NCBI RefSeq assembly: GCF_003070865.1
Contig: NZ_CP026948.1
Span: forward strand, 1,674,001-1,738,000
Source: Corynebacterium liangguodongii
GTDB taxonomy: Bacteria > Actinomycetota > Actinomycetes > Mycobacteriales > Mycobacteriaceae
DNA length: 64,000 bases
Direction of reading: 5' to 3'
This document shows positions 26,882-35,853 of this stretch, piece after piece. Positions within the stretch are counted from its first letter, which is position 1. Every line of letters begins with the position of its first letter. The position numbers and the translations under genes are program-made. The notes beneath the pieces are model-generated. The model made no database searches and was not told the origin of the DNA. It saw only the letters and a list, made by a program, of their open reading frames with translations.

Positions 26882-27295
26882 ATGCACCGTATCTACTCGA
26901 CCCTCGCGGCCGGCGCCATCGCTGCCGCCGCGCTGCTATCCCCCGGCCTCGCTCACGCTCAGACCAACGTGCTGGAGCTCGCCCGCGTGCTCAATGGCGG
27001 CATCGCCACCGCCGACTGCGGCGCCGTGTTCACAGGGCTCACCGCCACCGGCCTCGTTGGCCCGGAGACCACCCGCGGCGAGCTCGTGGCCAGCCTGAAC
27101 AAGGCCGTGGGCGATGAGGCCTCCCTGCGCCTCGTCGCCGCGCCGACCATCAACACCATCGGCGACCGCGCGCTCGAGTGCAACGTGGTCAAGCCCGACC
27201 CCGTCACGCCTCTCGGCCAGGCAATCGACTTTGCCTCCCAGCTCTCCTCCCAGGCGGGCCTGCCGGAGCTGCGCAACCTCCTGCCCGCGCTCTAG
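26882..27295 (+). CDS. PorB/PorC-like mycomembrane porin
   Basis: A 137-residue secreted protein with signal peptide ending LAHAQT. The mature part is helical, with two cysteines (TADCGAVF and LECNVVKPD). From memory the pattern ACG-x-GL-x(2)-G-x-V with ELA and a later DRA-x(2)-C-x-VK-x-D matches C. glutamicum PorB/PorC anion-channel proteins, whose genes also lie near mazG and eno. GAAGGAA precedes the ATG at 26882. The last codon shares a CTAG with the stop of mazG on the other strand. Function is by resemblance. Confidence 0.55.
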   Translation: MHRIYSTLAAGAIAAAALLSPGLAHAQTNVLELARVLNGGIATADCGAVFTGLTATGLVGPETTRGELVASLNKAVGDEASLRLVAAPTINTIGDRALECNVVKPDPVTPLGQAIDFASQLSSQAGLPELRNLLPAL

Positions 27296-27879
27296 CCCTC
27301 CCGCGCCTTCCCCTCGGCCCACAACCGGTCTTGCTCGTCTTTGGCGACAAGGCCGGTTGTGCCGTCGAAAAGGTAGGGAGCGCGGGAGCGCATCTTGTCC
27401 ACAAAGGCGGCGGCGACGTCCGCGAGGTCGAAATCAGTGGCGATTTCGGCGTGGAAGAGCACCTGCAAGAAGACGTCGCTAAGCTCGCGCTTAAGCTCCC
27501 TCGAGCCCGCCCCCGACCGCACTGCCTCAGCAAACTCGCCTGCCTCCTCCGTAAGGTACGGCAGCAGCGACTCGTGCGTCATCGCGCGCTCCCACTCGCC
27601 GCGCGCTCGCGCCCGCCGCATCGTCTCGGCCGCCTGGAACATCGGGTCGGCGAGGCTGGAGGCAACAATCACGTCCTCGCCAGCGCGCACTCGCTTCACG
27701 ACGTCCCCATCACCCTCATCCGTCGTCACCAGCCACTCCCCCTCCCCGGGGCCGGCCTCGAGCGCCCAGCGCACCCGCACCGGCACCTCGCTGGTGTATT
27801 CGACCTTCCCCCGGATCTTGCCCACCACATCGAGCGGGATCATGTCGGGCCAGCGGGGATCGAGAACGAGGACAGTCAT
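27292..27879 (-). CDS. mazG: MazG nucleotide pyrophosphohydrolase
   Basis: A 195-residue protein with a C-terminal MazG domain. The metal-binding EEAGEFAEAV helix and the RELSDVFLQVLFHAEIA helix (EExxE and ExxD) are intact. MazG hydrolyses NTPs, including aberrant nucleotides, to NMP and pyrophosphate. The first ~85 residues are an actinobacterial N-terminal extension with no recognised motif. It is divergent from the OGG-fold gene, with 27 bp between starts, and convergent with the porin gene. Confidence 0.9.
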   Translation of the reverse strand: MTVLVLDPRWPDMIPLDVVGKIRGKVEYTSEVPVRVRWALEAGPGEGEWLVTTDEGDGDVVKRVRAGEDVIVASSLADPMFQAAETMRRARARGEWERAMTHESLLPYLTEEAGEFAEAVRSGAGSRELKRELSDVFLQVLFHAEIATDFDLADVAAAFVDKMRSRAPYLFDGTTGLVAKDEQDRLWAEGKAREG

Positions 27880-27906
27880 GCTTGCCTATCTTAAGTGTCT
27901 GCAACA

Positions 27907-28530
27907 ATGGAGCGCATGAGCGATACCACCTCCATACTCACCCAGGTCAACCCCACGCCCGAGGGCGTCCTGGCGGATTCCTCCACCTTCTCCCCGCGCC
28001 GCTGGAAATCCGGCTGGCCCCACCACCTAAGCCACGTTCCCCCGTTTCGCGACGACCCCACCGCCACCATCACCCGCGGCGAGGTCTTCGCCTTCGCCGC
28101 CGACGCCGTCGAATCCGGCCTCGAGCGCAACGCCCTGATCGACTTCATCGGCGCCGCCTTCGCCTACGCCGCGGGCCAGTCCCCACAGACCCAGCTCTCC
28201 CTCCAACAGTTCTTGCGCAACAAGGCCCGCGCCTCCGAGCTCTTCCGCGCACTGCGCACCCTCGAGGGCAAAGACCCGGCCGCCCAGTACGACACCGTGC
28301 ACGCCACCGGCCTGCCCGCCCGATTCGCCTCCGCGCTCGTCTACTTCCTCGCCGGGCCGCAGACCGGCGAGGATACCAAGCCGCAGCTGCTGAGCGATAC
28401 CGCCGCGCGCTCTCTCGGCGTCTCCGCCGAGGACTACCCCGGCTACCTCGACGCGCTCACCGCCGCCCGGGACGCCTGGGATCCCGCCGCCCCGGTCGAC
28501 TGCGTCGAGCTCGCGCTCACCCGCGGCTAG
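27907..28530 (+). CDS. OGG-fold (8-oxoguanine glycosylase-like) hypothetical protein
   Basis: A 207-residue protein. The C-terminal FASALVYFLAG and QLLSDTAARSLGV segments resemble the helical core of bacterial proteins annotated as OGG-fold/HhH-GPD-like, but a classic helix-hairpin-helix with catalytic Lys is not evident, so glycosylase activity is uncertain. The N-terminus (RRWKSGWPHHLSHVPPFRDD) is unlike a signal peptide. Start ATG at 27907; ATG 27916 is possible. Its stop shares a CTAG with the dnaG stop. Confidence 0.55.
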   Translation: MERMSDTTSILTQVNPTPEGVLADSSTFSPRRWKSGWPHHLSHVPPFRDDPTATITRGEVFAFAADAVESGLERNALIDFIGAAFAYAAGQSPQTQLSLQQFLRNKARASELFRALRTLEGKDPAAQYDTVHATGLPARFASALVYFLAGPQTGEDTKPQLLSDTAARSLGVSAEDYPGYLDALTAARDAWDPAAPVDCVELALTRG

Positions 28531-30416
28531 CGGCCACGGAACGCGCGGTCGTTGAGCTCCCGGCGCGCCGTCTCAAGCGCCACCAAATCGTAGAACATCG
28601 CGTTGTACGTCTCCTCGTCATCGGAGGGGCGCATGCGCCGCAGCTGTGCCTTGAGCTGGGCGATCTGGTCGCCCACCCGCGCCTCCTGCAGACGAGAGAG
28701 CACCGAATCTGCGTATTGTTCGAGATCCTCGGGGCGGATGTTGATGTTTTCCACCGCGAGCTGAGAGACCGCGTTGCGCCCGGCCACATCGAGCATCTCC
28801 CCGGCCACCGCGGCGATCCAGCGCGGCCCCTCGCTCGCTGCGGCCGCGCCGCCCGCCTTCGTCATCGCGTCGCGCACCTGCCGGTACGCAGGGTTCGTAA
28901 ACGCATCCGGGTTGATACCGTCGAAGTAATCCCCCGCCAGGCCCGGGTACTGCAGCGCGATCTTCAACGCCTCGCGCTGCGGCCACAGCACAGGGTCGTC
29001 CGAGCTCGGCAGGACGTTCGCGGCGGGGGCCTCCGGCTCCTCCACGCGCTGCGACCGCCGCTGCTGCTTCGGGCGCCTCGCCTCCTCCCTGACCTGCGCG
29101 ATGACCTCGTCCGGGTACTTCCAATCCGCTAAATCGGCGAGCTTGCGGGCGTACTCCGTTTGCAGGACAGGGTCGGAGATATCGGCGACGACGGGGACTG
29201 TGCGTCGCAAAGCTTGCAGCCTGCCCTCCGCCGTATCCAACGAATAGTGCGCGAGCAGCGACTCGAGGACGAACTCGTACATGGGCACCCGGCTGGCCAC
29301 CAGATCGCGCACCGCCGCATCACCCTTAGCCAGGCGCAGATCGCACGGGTCCATCCCCTCAGGCGCGACCGCGACAAAGCTCTGGCCCGTAAAAGCCTGA
29401 TCCCCCTCGAACGCCCGCATCGCCGCCTTCTGGCCGGCCTCGTCGCCGTCGAAGGTATAAATCAGCTCGCCGCGGAAAAAATTATCGTCCAACATGAGCC
29501 GGCGAATGATCGCCATGTGCTCCTTGCCAAAGGCGGTGCCGCACGCCGCCACCGCCGTTTTCACCCCGGCCGCGTGCATGGCCATGACGTCGGTATAGCC
29601 CTCCACCACCACCGCCTGGTGGCCCTGCGCGATGTGCTTTTTCGCCAGATCCAGCCCGAAGAGCACCTTCGACTTGTGGTAGAGCATCGTGTCTTGGGTG
29701 TTCATGTACTTGCCCATCGGGTCGTCGTCGAAAAGCTTGCGCGCGCCGAAGCCAATGACGTTGCCCGCGACGTCCTTGATCGGCCAGATCAGCCGGCGCC
29801 GGAACTTATCAATCGGCCCCCGCTTGCCCATGCTCGAGATACCCGCGTCCTGCAGCTCCTGGACGTCAAACCCCTTGCGCAAAAGGTGCTTGGTCAACGT
29901 ATCCCAGCCGTCGGGGGCGAAGCCGCACTCGAAGGTGTAAATCGTGTCCTGATCGAAACCGCGGTTTAAGAGAAACTCGCGGGCAACCTGGGCCTGCGGG
30001 GTCTCCAGCTGCTCGCGGTAGAACTCGTGCGCCGCCTTGTTCGCCGCGATGAGCCGCGCACGGGTGCCGGGCTTGACGTCGCGCGCCCCCGTCGTGCCGC
30101 CCTGGTAGTTGATGTGGTAGCCGATCTGCTCGGCGACGGCCTCCACCGCTTCCGGGAAGGTCAGCTGCTCCATTTCCATGAGGAAGGAGAAGACATCGCC
30201 GCCCTTGCCGGTGGAGAAGCAGTGGTAATACCCCCGCGCCGGGCGGACGTGGAAGGACGGGGTCTTTTCGTCCTTAAACGGGCTTAGACCCTTGAGAGAA
30301 TCGTGGCCTGCGGGCTTGAGCTGGACGTATTCGCCGACGATGTCCTCGATGTGCGCGCGCTCGCGGATCGCCTCGATATCGCTCTCCGGAATCCTGCCCT
30401 TCGCCATGAAGGCCAT
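28527..30416 (-). CDS. dnaG: DNA primase
   Basis: A 629-residue replicative primase making RNA primers. Order: N-terminal zinc-finger-like region (40-75), RNA polymerase core, Toprim domain (VVVEGYTDVMAMHAAG near 255, then FDGDEAGQKAA) and C-terminal helicase-binding region. Three of the four usual zinc ligands are replaced: SPFK (45-48) stands for CPFH, and CFST (66-69) stands for CxxC, leaving only C66. Start at 30416 or ATG 30407; no ribosome site distinguishes them. dgt, normally adjacent, is about 1.2 kb upstream. Confidence 0.97.
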   Translation of the reverse strand: MAFMAKGRIPESDIEAIRERAHIEDIVGEYVQLKPAGHDSLKGLSPFKDEKTPSFHVRPARGYYHCFSTGKGGDVFSFLMEMEQLTFPEAVEAVAEQIGYHINYQGGTTGARDVKPGTRARLIAANKAAHEFYREQLETPQAQVAREFLLNRGFDQDTIYTFECGFAPDGWDTLTKHLLRKGFDVQELQDAGISSMGKRGPIDKFRRRLIWPIKDVAGNVIGFGARKLFDDDPMGKYMNTQDTMLYHKSKVLFGLDLAKKHIAQGHQAVVVEGYTDVMAMHAAGVKTAVAACGTAFGKEHMAIIRRLMLDDNFFRGELIYTFDGDEAGQKAAMRAFEGDQAFTGQSFVAVAPEGMDPCDLRLAKGDAAVRDLVASRVPMYEFVLESLLAHYSLDTAEGRLQALRRTVPVVADISDPVLQTEYARKLADLADWKYPDEVIAQVREEARRPKQQRRSQRVEEPEAPAANVLPSSDDPVLWPQREALKIALQYPGLAGDYFDGINPDAFTNPAYRQVRDAMTKAGGAAAASEGPRWIAAVAGEMLDVAGRNAVSQLAVENINIRPEDLEQYADSVLSRLQEARVGDQIAQLKAQLRRMRPSDDEETYNAMFYDLVALETARRELNDRAFRGR

Positions 30417-30482
30417 CGTAGCGGGTCGGCGCGCGCTCTAGAACCCGCCGAGGAGGAGCGCGATGGGCTCTGATGCGAAATA

Positions 30483-30905
30483 ATGAAGCACATGGGTGAC
30501 AACGGAGGGCTCAACAACCGATACCTCGGAGTACTGCTCATCGGGCTCGTTGGGGTATCGCTAGGAATGTTTGGCGTACGCAGCGTCGCCGAAGGCGGGC
30601 CGACAGGGGTGCCCCTCTGCGCGCCCGGCGACCTCCCCCCGCAGGCCTACGACACCATCGACTTGGTTGAGAAAGGCGGCCCGTTCCCCGAGCCGGGCGA
30701 AGACGACACGCACTTCGGCAACTACGAAGGCCTCCTGCCCGAAGAACCCTCCGATTACTACCGCGAATACACTGTGCCCACTCCGGGCCTCGGCCACCGC
30801 GGCGAGCGGCGCATCGTCACCGGCGGCGGCGCCGACGGGGAGGTCGACGAATGGTACTTCACGGCAGACCACTACGAGAGCTTCTGCGAGATCCCCGAAC
30901 ACTAA
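30483..30905 (+). CDS. Secreted RNase Sa/N1-T1-family ribonuclease
   Basis: A 140-residue exported protein with an N-terminal hydrophobic signal (about 14-35) and a microbial ribonuclease domain. It follows RNase Sa closely: LCAPGDLPPQAYDTIDL, GGPFP, then the catalytic Glu95 in YYREYTVPTPG, Arg110 in GERRIVTG, and His130 in DHYESF. Cys46 and Cys135 match the disulfide. It would cut extracellular RNA after G. No barstar-like inhibitor gene is visible nearby. It is inserted opposite-strand between dnaG and dgt. Confidence 0.88.
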   Translation: MKHMGDNGGLNNRYLGVLLIGLVGVSLGMFGVRSVAEGGPTGVPLCAPGDLPPQAYDTIDLVEKGGPFPEPGEDDTHFGNYEGLLPEEPSDYYREYTVPTPGLGHRGERRIVTGGGADGEVDEWYFTADHYESFCEIPEH

Positions 30906-30989
30906 AGTTATCCACAGAAATCGGCCCTCAGGCCGGTTTCGGGCGGGTTATCCGCACACTCGCCGCCGCTTTTCGACGCCTGGAACCAA

Positions 30990-31440
30990 AGTGTGCAGCA
31001 GTGCGCCCATGGGGGGGAATTCACATACGCAGCGGCACTGGTCAGACGGGATGCCATTCGCAACGGCAGCGACTAAGGGGTTCTGGCAGCGGGGCTCAGC
31101 GCGCGCAAAGCTGTCCTCATCGGCACATCCGCCGCCAGGCTACTCGGCGGATGGACCATGAATTGCCACGTTCCACAAACCCATCGAATTCGCGCTGCCC
31201 TCCCGGGCGGCGCCACCACCATCTGCAGGAATAACATTCAGGCGCACCACCCTGCGCCACGACGAAATCACCTCCGCCTTCGGGGCACGATGCACCACCC
31301 CACTCCGCACCAGCTTTAATATCGCAGCCCGCCACGGCCTGCGCGAAGGGCTAGTCTTGGCCGACTGGGCACTCTCCCAAGCCGGGGTCCTACGCTCCGA
31401 CATGGAACACGCATTCTCCCTCACCGGGAGGTTTGTGGGG
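30990..31440 (+). pseudogene. Frameshifted AbiEi/DUF559-like gene remnant
   Basis: Pieces of one protein in changing frames. First CAHGGEFTYAAALVRRDAIR, then after a stop GLSARKAVLIGTSAARLLGG. Further on, in another frame, RTTLRHDEITSAFGARCTTP and NIAARHGLREGLVLADWALS follow. The order (SAAR motif, allele-like middle, then a 'GLREGLVLADWAL' helix) matches the actinobacterial AbiEi-antitoxin/DUF559-type hypothetical proteins. Several frameshifts and a TAA near 31075 make it non-coding. The rest up to 31608 shows nothing supported. Confidence 0.5.
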
Positions 31441-31608
31441 AAAACACCGACAAGACGCCCTGACCAACATGGGGTTTGTCTTTGCCAGGTTCTCCCCACT
31501 GGAGATCGTGCGGGAGGAGGACCGGGTCATCCACACGATCCTCCGGCTCGTTGAAAACCGGGCACCGCCCACGGCCTTCCCCTCTAGGGAGCCCATAGGC
31601 ATAAAAAC

Positions 31609-32904
31609 TCACACCATGAACTTCGCAGCCTCTTTGGCCACGTGTTCGAGGCGTGACTCGGTAAGGGATGCGATCTGGTCGATGATCACGCGGGAGCGCT
31701 CGCACTCGGACGACGCCTCCACCCACCACTGCCGAAACATCTGGTCTAGGCTGCCCGGTGCGCCGGCGGTGAGGTAGTCGTGGACTCGGTAGATGCGGTC
31801 GCGCTGGCGGTCCTGACGCTTGAGATGGGTGGGCATGTCCATGACGTAGAGCACGGCAACGGTTTTGAGCAGGCGCACCTCCGCCTCGGCATCTGGGGGG
31901 ATCACGAGGGTGCCGAACTGGCGGCCGAGCGCGCCGGCGGGGTTGGCCTCGCAACGCAGCGCCTCAGGTGAGTTGCCCTCGAACGACCGGGTGGCCGCTG
32001 TCACCGCGCCGACGTAGCGGCCGACGAGCTCCGAGGTGAGCTGCTTCAAACGCACCAGAGACGACAGCGAGTGGTCGAAATCGGCGGCGGCGGCGATGGC
32101 GGGCAGAGCGCGGAGGCGGTCGGCGGCGTCGATAAGCTCGTCGGCGGTGCCGCCGAACGCGCGGGCGCCCTTGTCCGCGAGCGCGGCGAGCTCGACGAAG
32201 TCCCACAGCACGCGCAGGGTGATACGGCCGGAGACGATGCCGTCTTCGACGTCGTGGACCGAGTAGGCGATGTCGTCGGATGTGTCCATGACCTGGGCCT
32301 CGATCGGCGGGCGCTCGTCGGCGTGGCCCTGGCGCAACCACTCCAAAATGTGCCGATCGCAGTCGTAGGCGGAGTACTTGCGGTTGATGGAGGCGTCGTC
32401 ACGCAGGCGCGTACGCGGGTACTTGCAGGCGGCGTCGAGCGCGGCGCGGGTGAGGTTGAGGCCGAAGGATTCACCGCCGACGAGCACCTTCGGCTCGAGG
32501 CGGGTGAGAATGCGCAGGGTCTGAGCATTGCCCTCGAAGCCGCCCGCGGAGGCGGCGAGCTCGTTGAGCGCGACTTCGCCGTTGTGCCCGTAGGGCGGGT
32601 GCCCGATGTCGTGGGTGAGCCCCGCCATGTCGCACAAATCCGGGTTGAGCCCCAGGCCCGCGCCCAGGCTGCGGGCGATCTGGGCGACCTCGAGGGAGTG
32701 GGTGAGCCTGGTGCGCGGGGTATCGCCATCGCGGGGGCCGACGACCTGGGTTTTATCGGCGAGGCGCCGCAAAGCAGCCGAGTGGAGCACGCGGGCGCGG
32801 TCGCGGGCAAAGCTGTCTCGGGTCTCCGCCGCGCTGACCAGCTGGGACCCCTTCGGCCCCTCGGGTGCGCGTCGCTCAAGATCGAGGTCGGTATATGCGT
32901 ACAC
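31609..32904 (-). CDS. dgt: Deoxyguanosinetriphosphate triphosphohydrolase-like HD protein
   Basis: About 431 residues of the dGTPase family, hydrolysing dNTPs to deoxynucleoside and tripolyphosphate. The HD metal centre is LTHSLEVAQIA with later GLTHDIGHPPYGHNGE (His-Asp pair). The GTG at 32904 (VYAYTDLDLE) is chosen over the GTG at 32922 because TACACT (32911-32916) lies 6 nt upstream, as in leaderless genes. It is divergent from the TPM-domain gene, 44 bp between starts. Confidence 0.92.
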   Translation of the reverse strand: MYAYTDLDLERRAPEGPKGSQLVSAAETRDSFARDRARVLHSAALRRLADKTQVVGPRDGDTPRTRLTHSLEVAQIARSLGAGLGLNPDLCDMAGLTHDIGHPPYGHNGEVALNELAASAGGFEGNAQTLRILTRLEPKVLVGGESFGLNLTRAALDAACKYPRTRLRDDASINRKYSAYDCDRHILEWLRQGHADERPPIEAQVMDTSDDIAYSVHDVEDGIVSGRITLRVLWDFVELAALADKGARAFGGTADELIDAADRLRALPAIAAAADFDHSLSSLVRLKQLTSELVGRYVGAVTAATRSFEGNSPEALRCEANPAGALGRQFGTLVIPPDAEAEVRLLKTVAVLYVMDMPTHLKRQDRQRDRIYRVHDYLTAGAPGSLDQMFRQWWVEASSECERSRVIIDQIASLTESRLEHVAKEAAKFMV

Positions 32905-32948
32905 GGCAACAGTGTAGGGCACCGCGCGAAACGGCTAGTCTAGGACGC

Positions 32949-34922
32949 ATGAAACCGCGCCACCTCCGTATCCTCCTCGCCGCCCCCATTCTGGCCGCCG
33001 GCGTGGGCGCCGCCGCCGCGCCCGCGGCCGAAGCGCTGACCGAAACCGTGCACGCGCAGATGACACCGGGGCGCCTCACCGAGCCCGTTACGGACGAGGC
33101 CGGGGTGCTCTCGCCCGGCGAGAAGTCCGACATCGAGGCGGCCACGCGGAAGGTCTCCGAGCAGAAATCGCGTTCTGTGCGCATCGTGTTCTTAAGTTCC
33201 TTTGGGCAGCAGACCCCTCAGCAGTGGGCCGAGGCGGCAGTGCGCGCGAACGGCTCGAACACCGCGGTGCTCGCGATCTCCCCCGCCGAGCGCTCCTATG
33301 CTCTCGTCGGCGGCGAGGCGTGGCCCTCTAGCGAGATCGACGCCATGGACAAGGCCGCTTACCAGCAACTCACGCAGAGCAATTACGCTGGGGCGGCGCT
33401 CGCGGCGCTTGACGCCGCCACGGGTGGCACTGGGGGCGCCGCCTGGGTCGCCGGGGGCCTGGGCGTCGCGGCCGTGGCCGGCGGCGGGATCTGGGCGGCG
33501 TCGCGACGCAGCACGAAGAAGACCACCCAACAGCAGCTCGAATCCGCCCGCGCGCTCGAACCGACGGACACCGACTCGCTGGGCAGGCTGCCCACGCCGA
33601 CCCTCGAGGAGCTCGCCCGCGAGGCCCTCGTCAACTCCGACGAGTCCATCCGCCGTGGCAAGGAAGAACTCGAGCTCGCCACCGCGGAGTTCGGCGCGGA
33701 GCGCGTGCGCCCGTTCACCTCGGCGATGAACACCGCGTCCACGACGCTGCAGCGCGCGTTTGCGACGCACCAGAGGCTATACGACGCCATCCCCGAGACC
33801 GAGCCGGAAAAGCGCGCCATGCTCGTCGACATCATCTCCTCGGCGGGTCAGGCCAACGCCGCGCTCGCCGCGCGCTCGAAGGAGTTCAACGAGATGCGCG
33901 GGACCCTGATGCGCGCCGACGAGGAGATCACGAAGATCGTCCAGCGCACCGTCGATGCGCGCGCCCGCATCGAGCCGGCCGCCGGTACCCTCGCAGACCT
34001 GCGCTCTCGCTACTCCTCCGAGATGCTCTCGTCGATCTCACAGAACATCGAGGTGGCCGCCGACGCCCTTGACGAGGCCGAGCGCATCCTCGACCAGGCG
34101 CGCGAGGTTGCGGCGCAGCCCGCGGGGCGCCAGGGCGCGTTGGTCGACCTCATCGCCGCGGCCTCCCACGCCGTCGAGGTTTCCGATACGAACCTCTCCT
34201 CCATCGAGCACGCCGAGGCGAACCTCCGCGACGCGCAGGCGAACCTTCCGTCCCTCATCGAGGAGATCGAAGGTGAGCTGCGCGAGATCGACTCTCTCAA
34301 GACCGCGCGGGAGAAGGGCGCGCAGGTCGACATCGCCGCCCTCGACGCCATCTCCGCCGAGGCGCGGAGCACGCTCAACGCGGTCGCGGACCGCGCGGAG
34401 CGCGACCCGCTGGCGGTGTATACAGATCTCGCAGACCTCGATTCGCGTATCGACGCCGAAATCGACCGCGCCCGCGGCGCCGCCGCCACCCAGGAGAGGG
34501 CGTTGACCGTGCTCAACCAGCAACTCCAGGTCGCCGCGACACAGATCCAGTCAGCCGAGGACCTCATCAATTCGCGCGGGCGGATCATCAGCTCGCAGCC
34601 GCGCACCCTGCTCGCGGAGGCGAAGAGGCAGTTCAACGAGGCGCGCAGCCGCGCGACCTCGGACACCCGCGGTGCGATCGATTTCGCCCGCACCGCCACC
34701 GAGACCGCACGGCGCGCGGCAGCGGCGGCCGATAGCGACGTCCGCGAGTACAACCAGCGCCGCAACCAGTCGGTGGCCGGTGACATCGCCACCGCGGTCA
34801 TCTGGGGCTCCCTTCTCTCCGGCGGGGGCGGCGGCTTTGGAGGAGGCGGTTTCGGCGGGGGCGGAGGAGGCTTCTCCGGAGGCGGCGGGGGCGACATGAC
34901 CAGCCGCGGAGGAACCTTCTAG
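32949..34922 (+). CDS. TPM-domain membrane/secreted protein with coiled coil and Gly-rich tail
   Basis: A 657-residue protein. Signal peptide (1-28), TPM domain about residues 40-150 (TDEAGVLSPGEKSDIEAATRK, then ALVGGEAWPSS), one transmembrane helix about 165-185, a long cytoplasmic or periplasmic coiled coil (220-600, Ala/Glu/Arg-rich), and a Gly-rich C-terminal tail ending FSGGGGGDMTSRGGTF. TPM proteins function in photosystem repair in plants and are poorly known in bacteria. ATG at 32949 with TAGTCT 7 nt upstream suggests a leaderless message. Confidence 0.85.
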   Translation: MKPRHLRILLAAPILAAGVGAAAAPAAEALTETVHAQMTPGRLTEPVTDEAGVLSPGEKSDIEAATRKVSEQKSRSVRIVFLSSFGQQTPQQWAEAAVRANGSNTAVLAISPAERSYALVGGEAWPSSEIDAMDKAAYQQLTQSNYAGAALAALDAATGGTGGAAWVAGGLGVAAVAGGGIWAASRRSTKKTTQQQLESARALEPTDTDSLGRLPTPTLEELAREALVNSDESIRRGKEELELATAEFGAERVRPFTSAMNTASTTLQRAFATHQRLYDAIPETEPEKRAMLVDIISSAGQANAALAARSKEFNEMRGTLMRADEEITKIVQRTVDARARIEPAAGTLADLRSRYSSEMLSSISQNIEVAADALDEAERILDQAREVAAQPAGRQGALVDLIAAASHAVEVSDTNLSSIEHAEANLRDAQANLPSLIEEIEGELREIDSLKTAREKGAQVDIAALDAISAEARSTLNAVADRAERDPLAVYTDLADLDSRIDAEIDRARGAAATQERALTVLNQQLQVAATQIQSAEDLINSRGRIISSQPRTLLAEAKRQFNEARSRATSDTRGAIDFARTATETARRAAAAADSDVREYNQRRNQSVAGDIATAVIWGSLLSGGGGGFGGGGFGGGGGGFSGGGGGDMTSRGGTF

Positions 34923-34931
34923 CGCGCCGTC

Positions 34932-35336
34932 CTAGATCATCGTCCGGCGCGACGGGCTATCAATAAACGTCAACCCCCAGGACATAAACACCAGGTCCAC
35001 GTCGAGCTCCCCGGTGGGGTCGAGCTCCAAGTCGCCGTCGTGGCGCCCCCGGGTGCGCGCCACGATCTCCCCCGCGGCGTCGATTACCTCGCGCCGCGAG
35101 CCGCCTCCCGCCCGGCGCAGCGAGTAGGTGCGCCCGTCACAGTCGGCTCGGTAGCGGGCCACGGTAAGCCCGGCTTTGGAGAGGCGGTAGCGCTCACCGC
35201 CGCCGCCCACCGCGCGGATGTCGGCGGGGTCAGAGGCATCGACACGCAGGCGCTGGGTGCCGTATACGAGCATTTCGTCGCCCGATTCGGCGAGGGTGGT
35301 GTGCCCGGCGCGAAGCGAGCTGCCCTGCCAGATCAT
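34932..35336 (-). CDS. Hypothetical protein, paralogue of upstream neighbour
   Basis: A 134-residue soluble protein, no family named with certainty. The core GRTYSLRRAGGGSRREVIDA followed by LDPTGELDVDLVFMSWGLTF aligns by eye with GRRYALVNEASKQWVVDDA followed by FEGETDLPAIDVVALAWL in the gene just upstream, so the two look like paralogues. The ATG overlaps the stop of that gene (ATGA), indicating coupling. A tubby/LURP-one-like beta fold is a possibility. Confidence 0.7.
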   Translation of the reverse strand: MIWQGSSLRAGHTTLAESGDEMLVYGTQRLRVDASDPADIRAVGGGGERYRLSKAGLTVARYRADCDGRTYSLRRAGGGSRREVIDAAGEIVARTRGRHDGDLELDPTGELDVDLVFMSWGLTFIDSPSRRTMI

Positions 35337-35842
35337 TGCAGGTAGAACACCACGACGATGAAGATGGAGATGAAGACGAGGAAAGCGATCAGCGCGTTGG
35401 AGTTGATCATCTTCTTCGACTCCAGCACCTCGCGCGAGAGCCAGGCGAGCGCAACGACGTCGATGGCCGGGAGGTCCGTCTCGCCCTCGAACTCGAGGAT
35501 CGCGCGGCGCACGCCGTTGTGGTCCTGGGTGAACTGGCCGACCTTCTCCCCCGCGGCGTCATCAACAACCCACTGCTTGGAGGCCTCGTTGACGAGCGCG
35601 TAGCGCCGCCCCTCGACCTCAACCCCGATGGTCTTGTCCCGCTTCAGGCTGCCCCGGGCGCGCACAATCTCGCGGCCCCCGCTGGTGGCCACGGCTCCGG
35701 ATTCCGGCGAGGTGACCAGCTGCCAGGTCTCCCCGCCGACCAAGGCGGAATCGTCGCTAAACTCCCCGAGCACCTCAGGCCCAGATTCCGCAAGCAGCTT
35801 GACGACGTCTTTCTCGCTGCGATCCCAGCTCACGTAATGCAC
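35333..35842 (-). CDS. Hypothetical membrane-anchored protein (paralogue pair)
   Basis: A 169-residue protein: a soluble beta-rich-looking N-terminal part with internal similarity to its downstream neighbour, and one C-terminal membrane helix (IAFLVFISIFIVVVFYLQ). It starts at GTG 35842 (VHYVSWDRSEK), 8 nt after AAGGAG; an earlier frame to 36061 overlaps glyS and is not used. Gene order glyS, this gene and the paralogue, all on the minus strand, suggests one operon. Function unknown. Confidence 0.75.
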   Translation of the reverse strand: MHYVSWDRSEKDVVKLLAESGPEVLGEFSDDSALVGGETWQLVTSPESGAVATSGGREIVRARGSLKRDKTIGVEVEGRRYALVNEASKQWVVDDAAGEKVGQFTQDHNGVRRAILEFEGETDLPAIDVVALAWLSREVLESKKMINSNALIAFLVFISIFIVVVFYLQ

Positions 35843-35853
35843 CGGCAGTCTCC

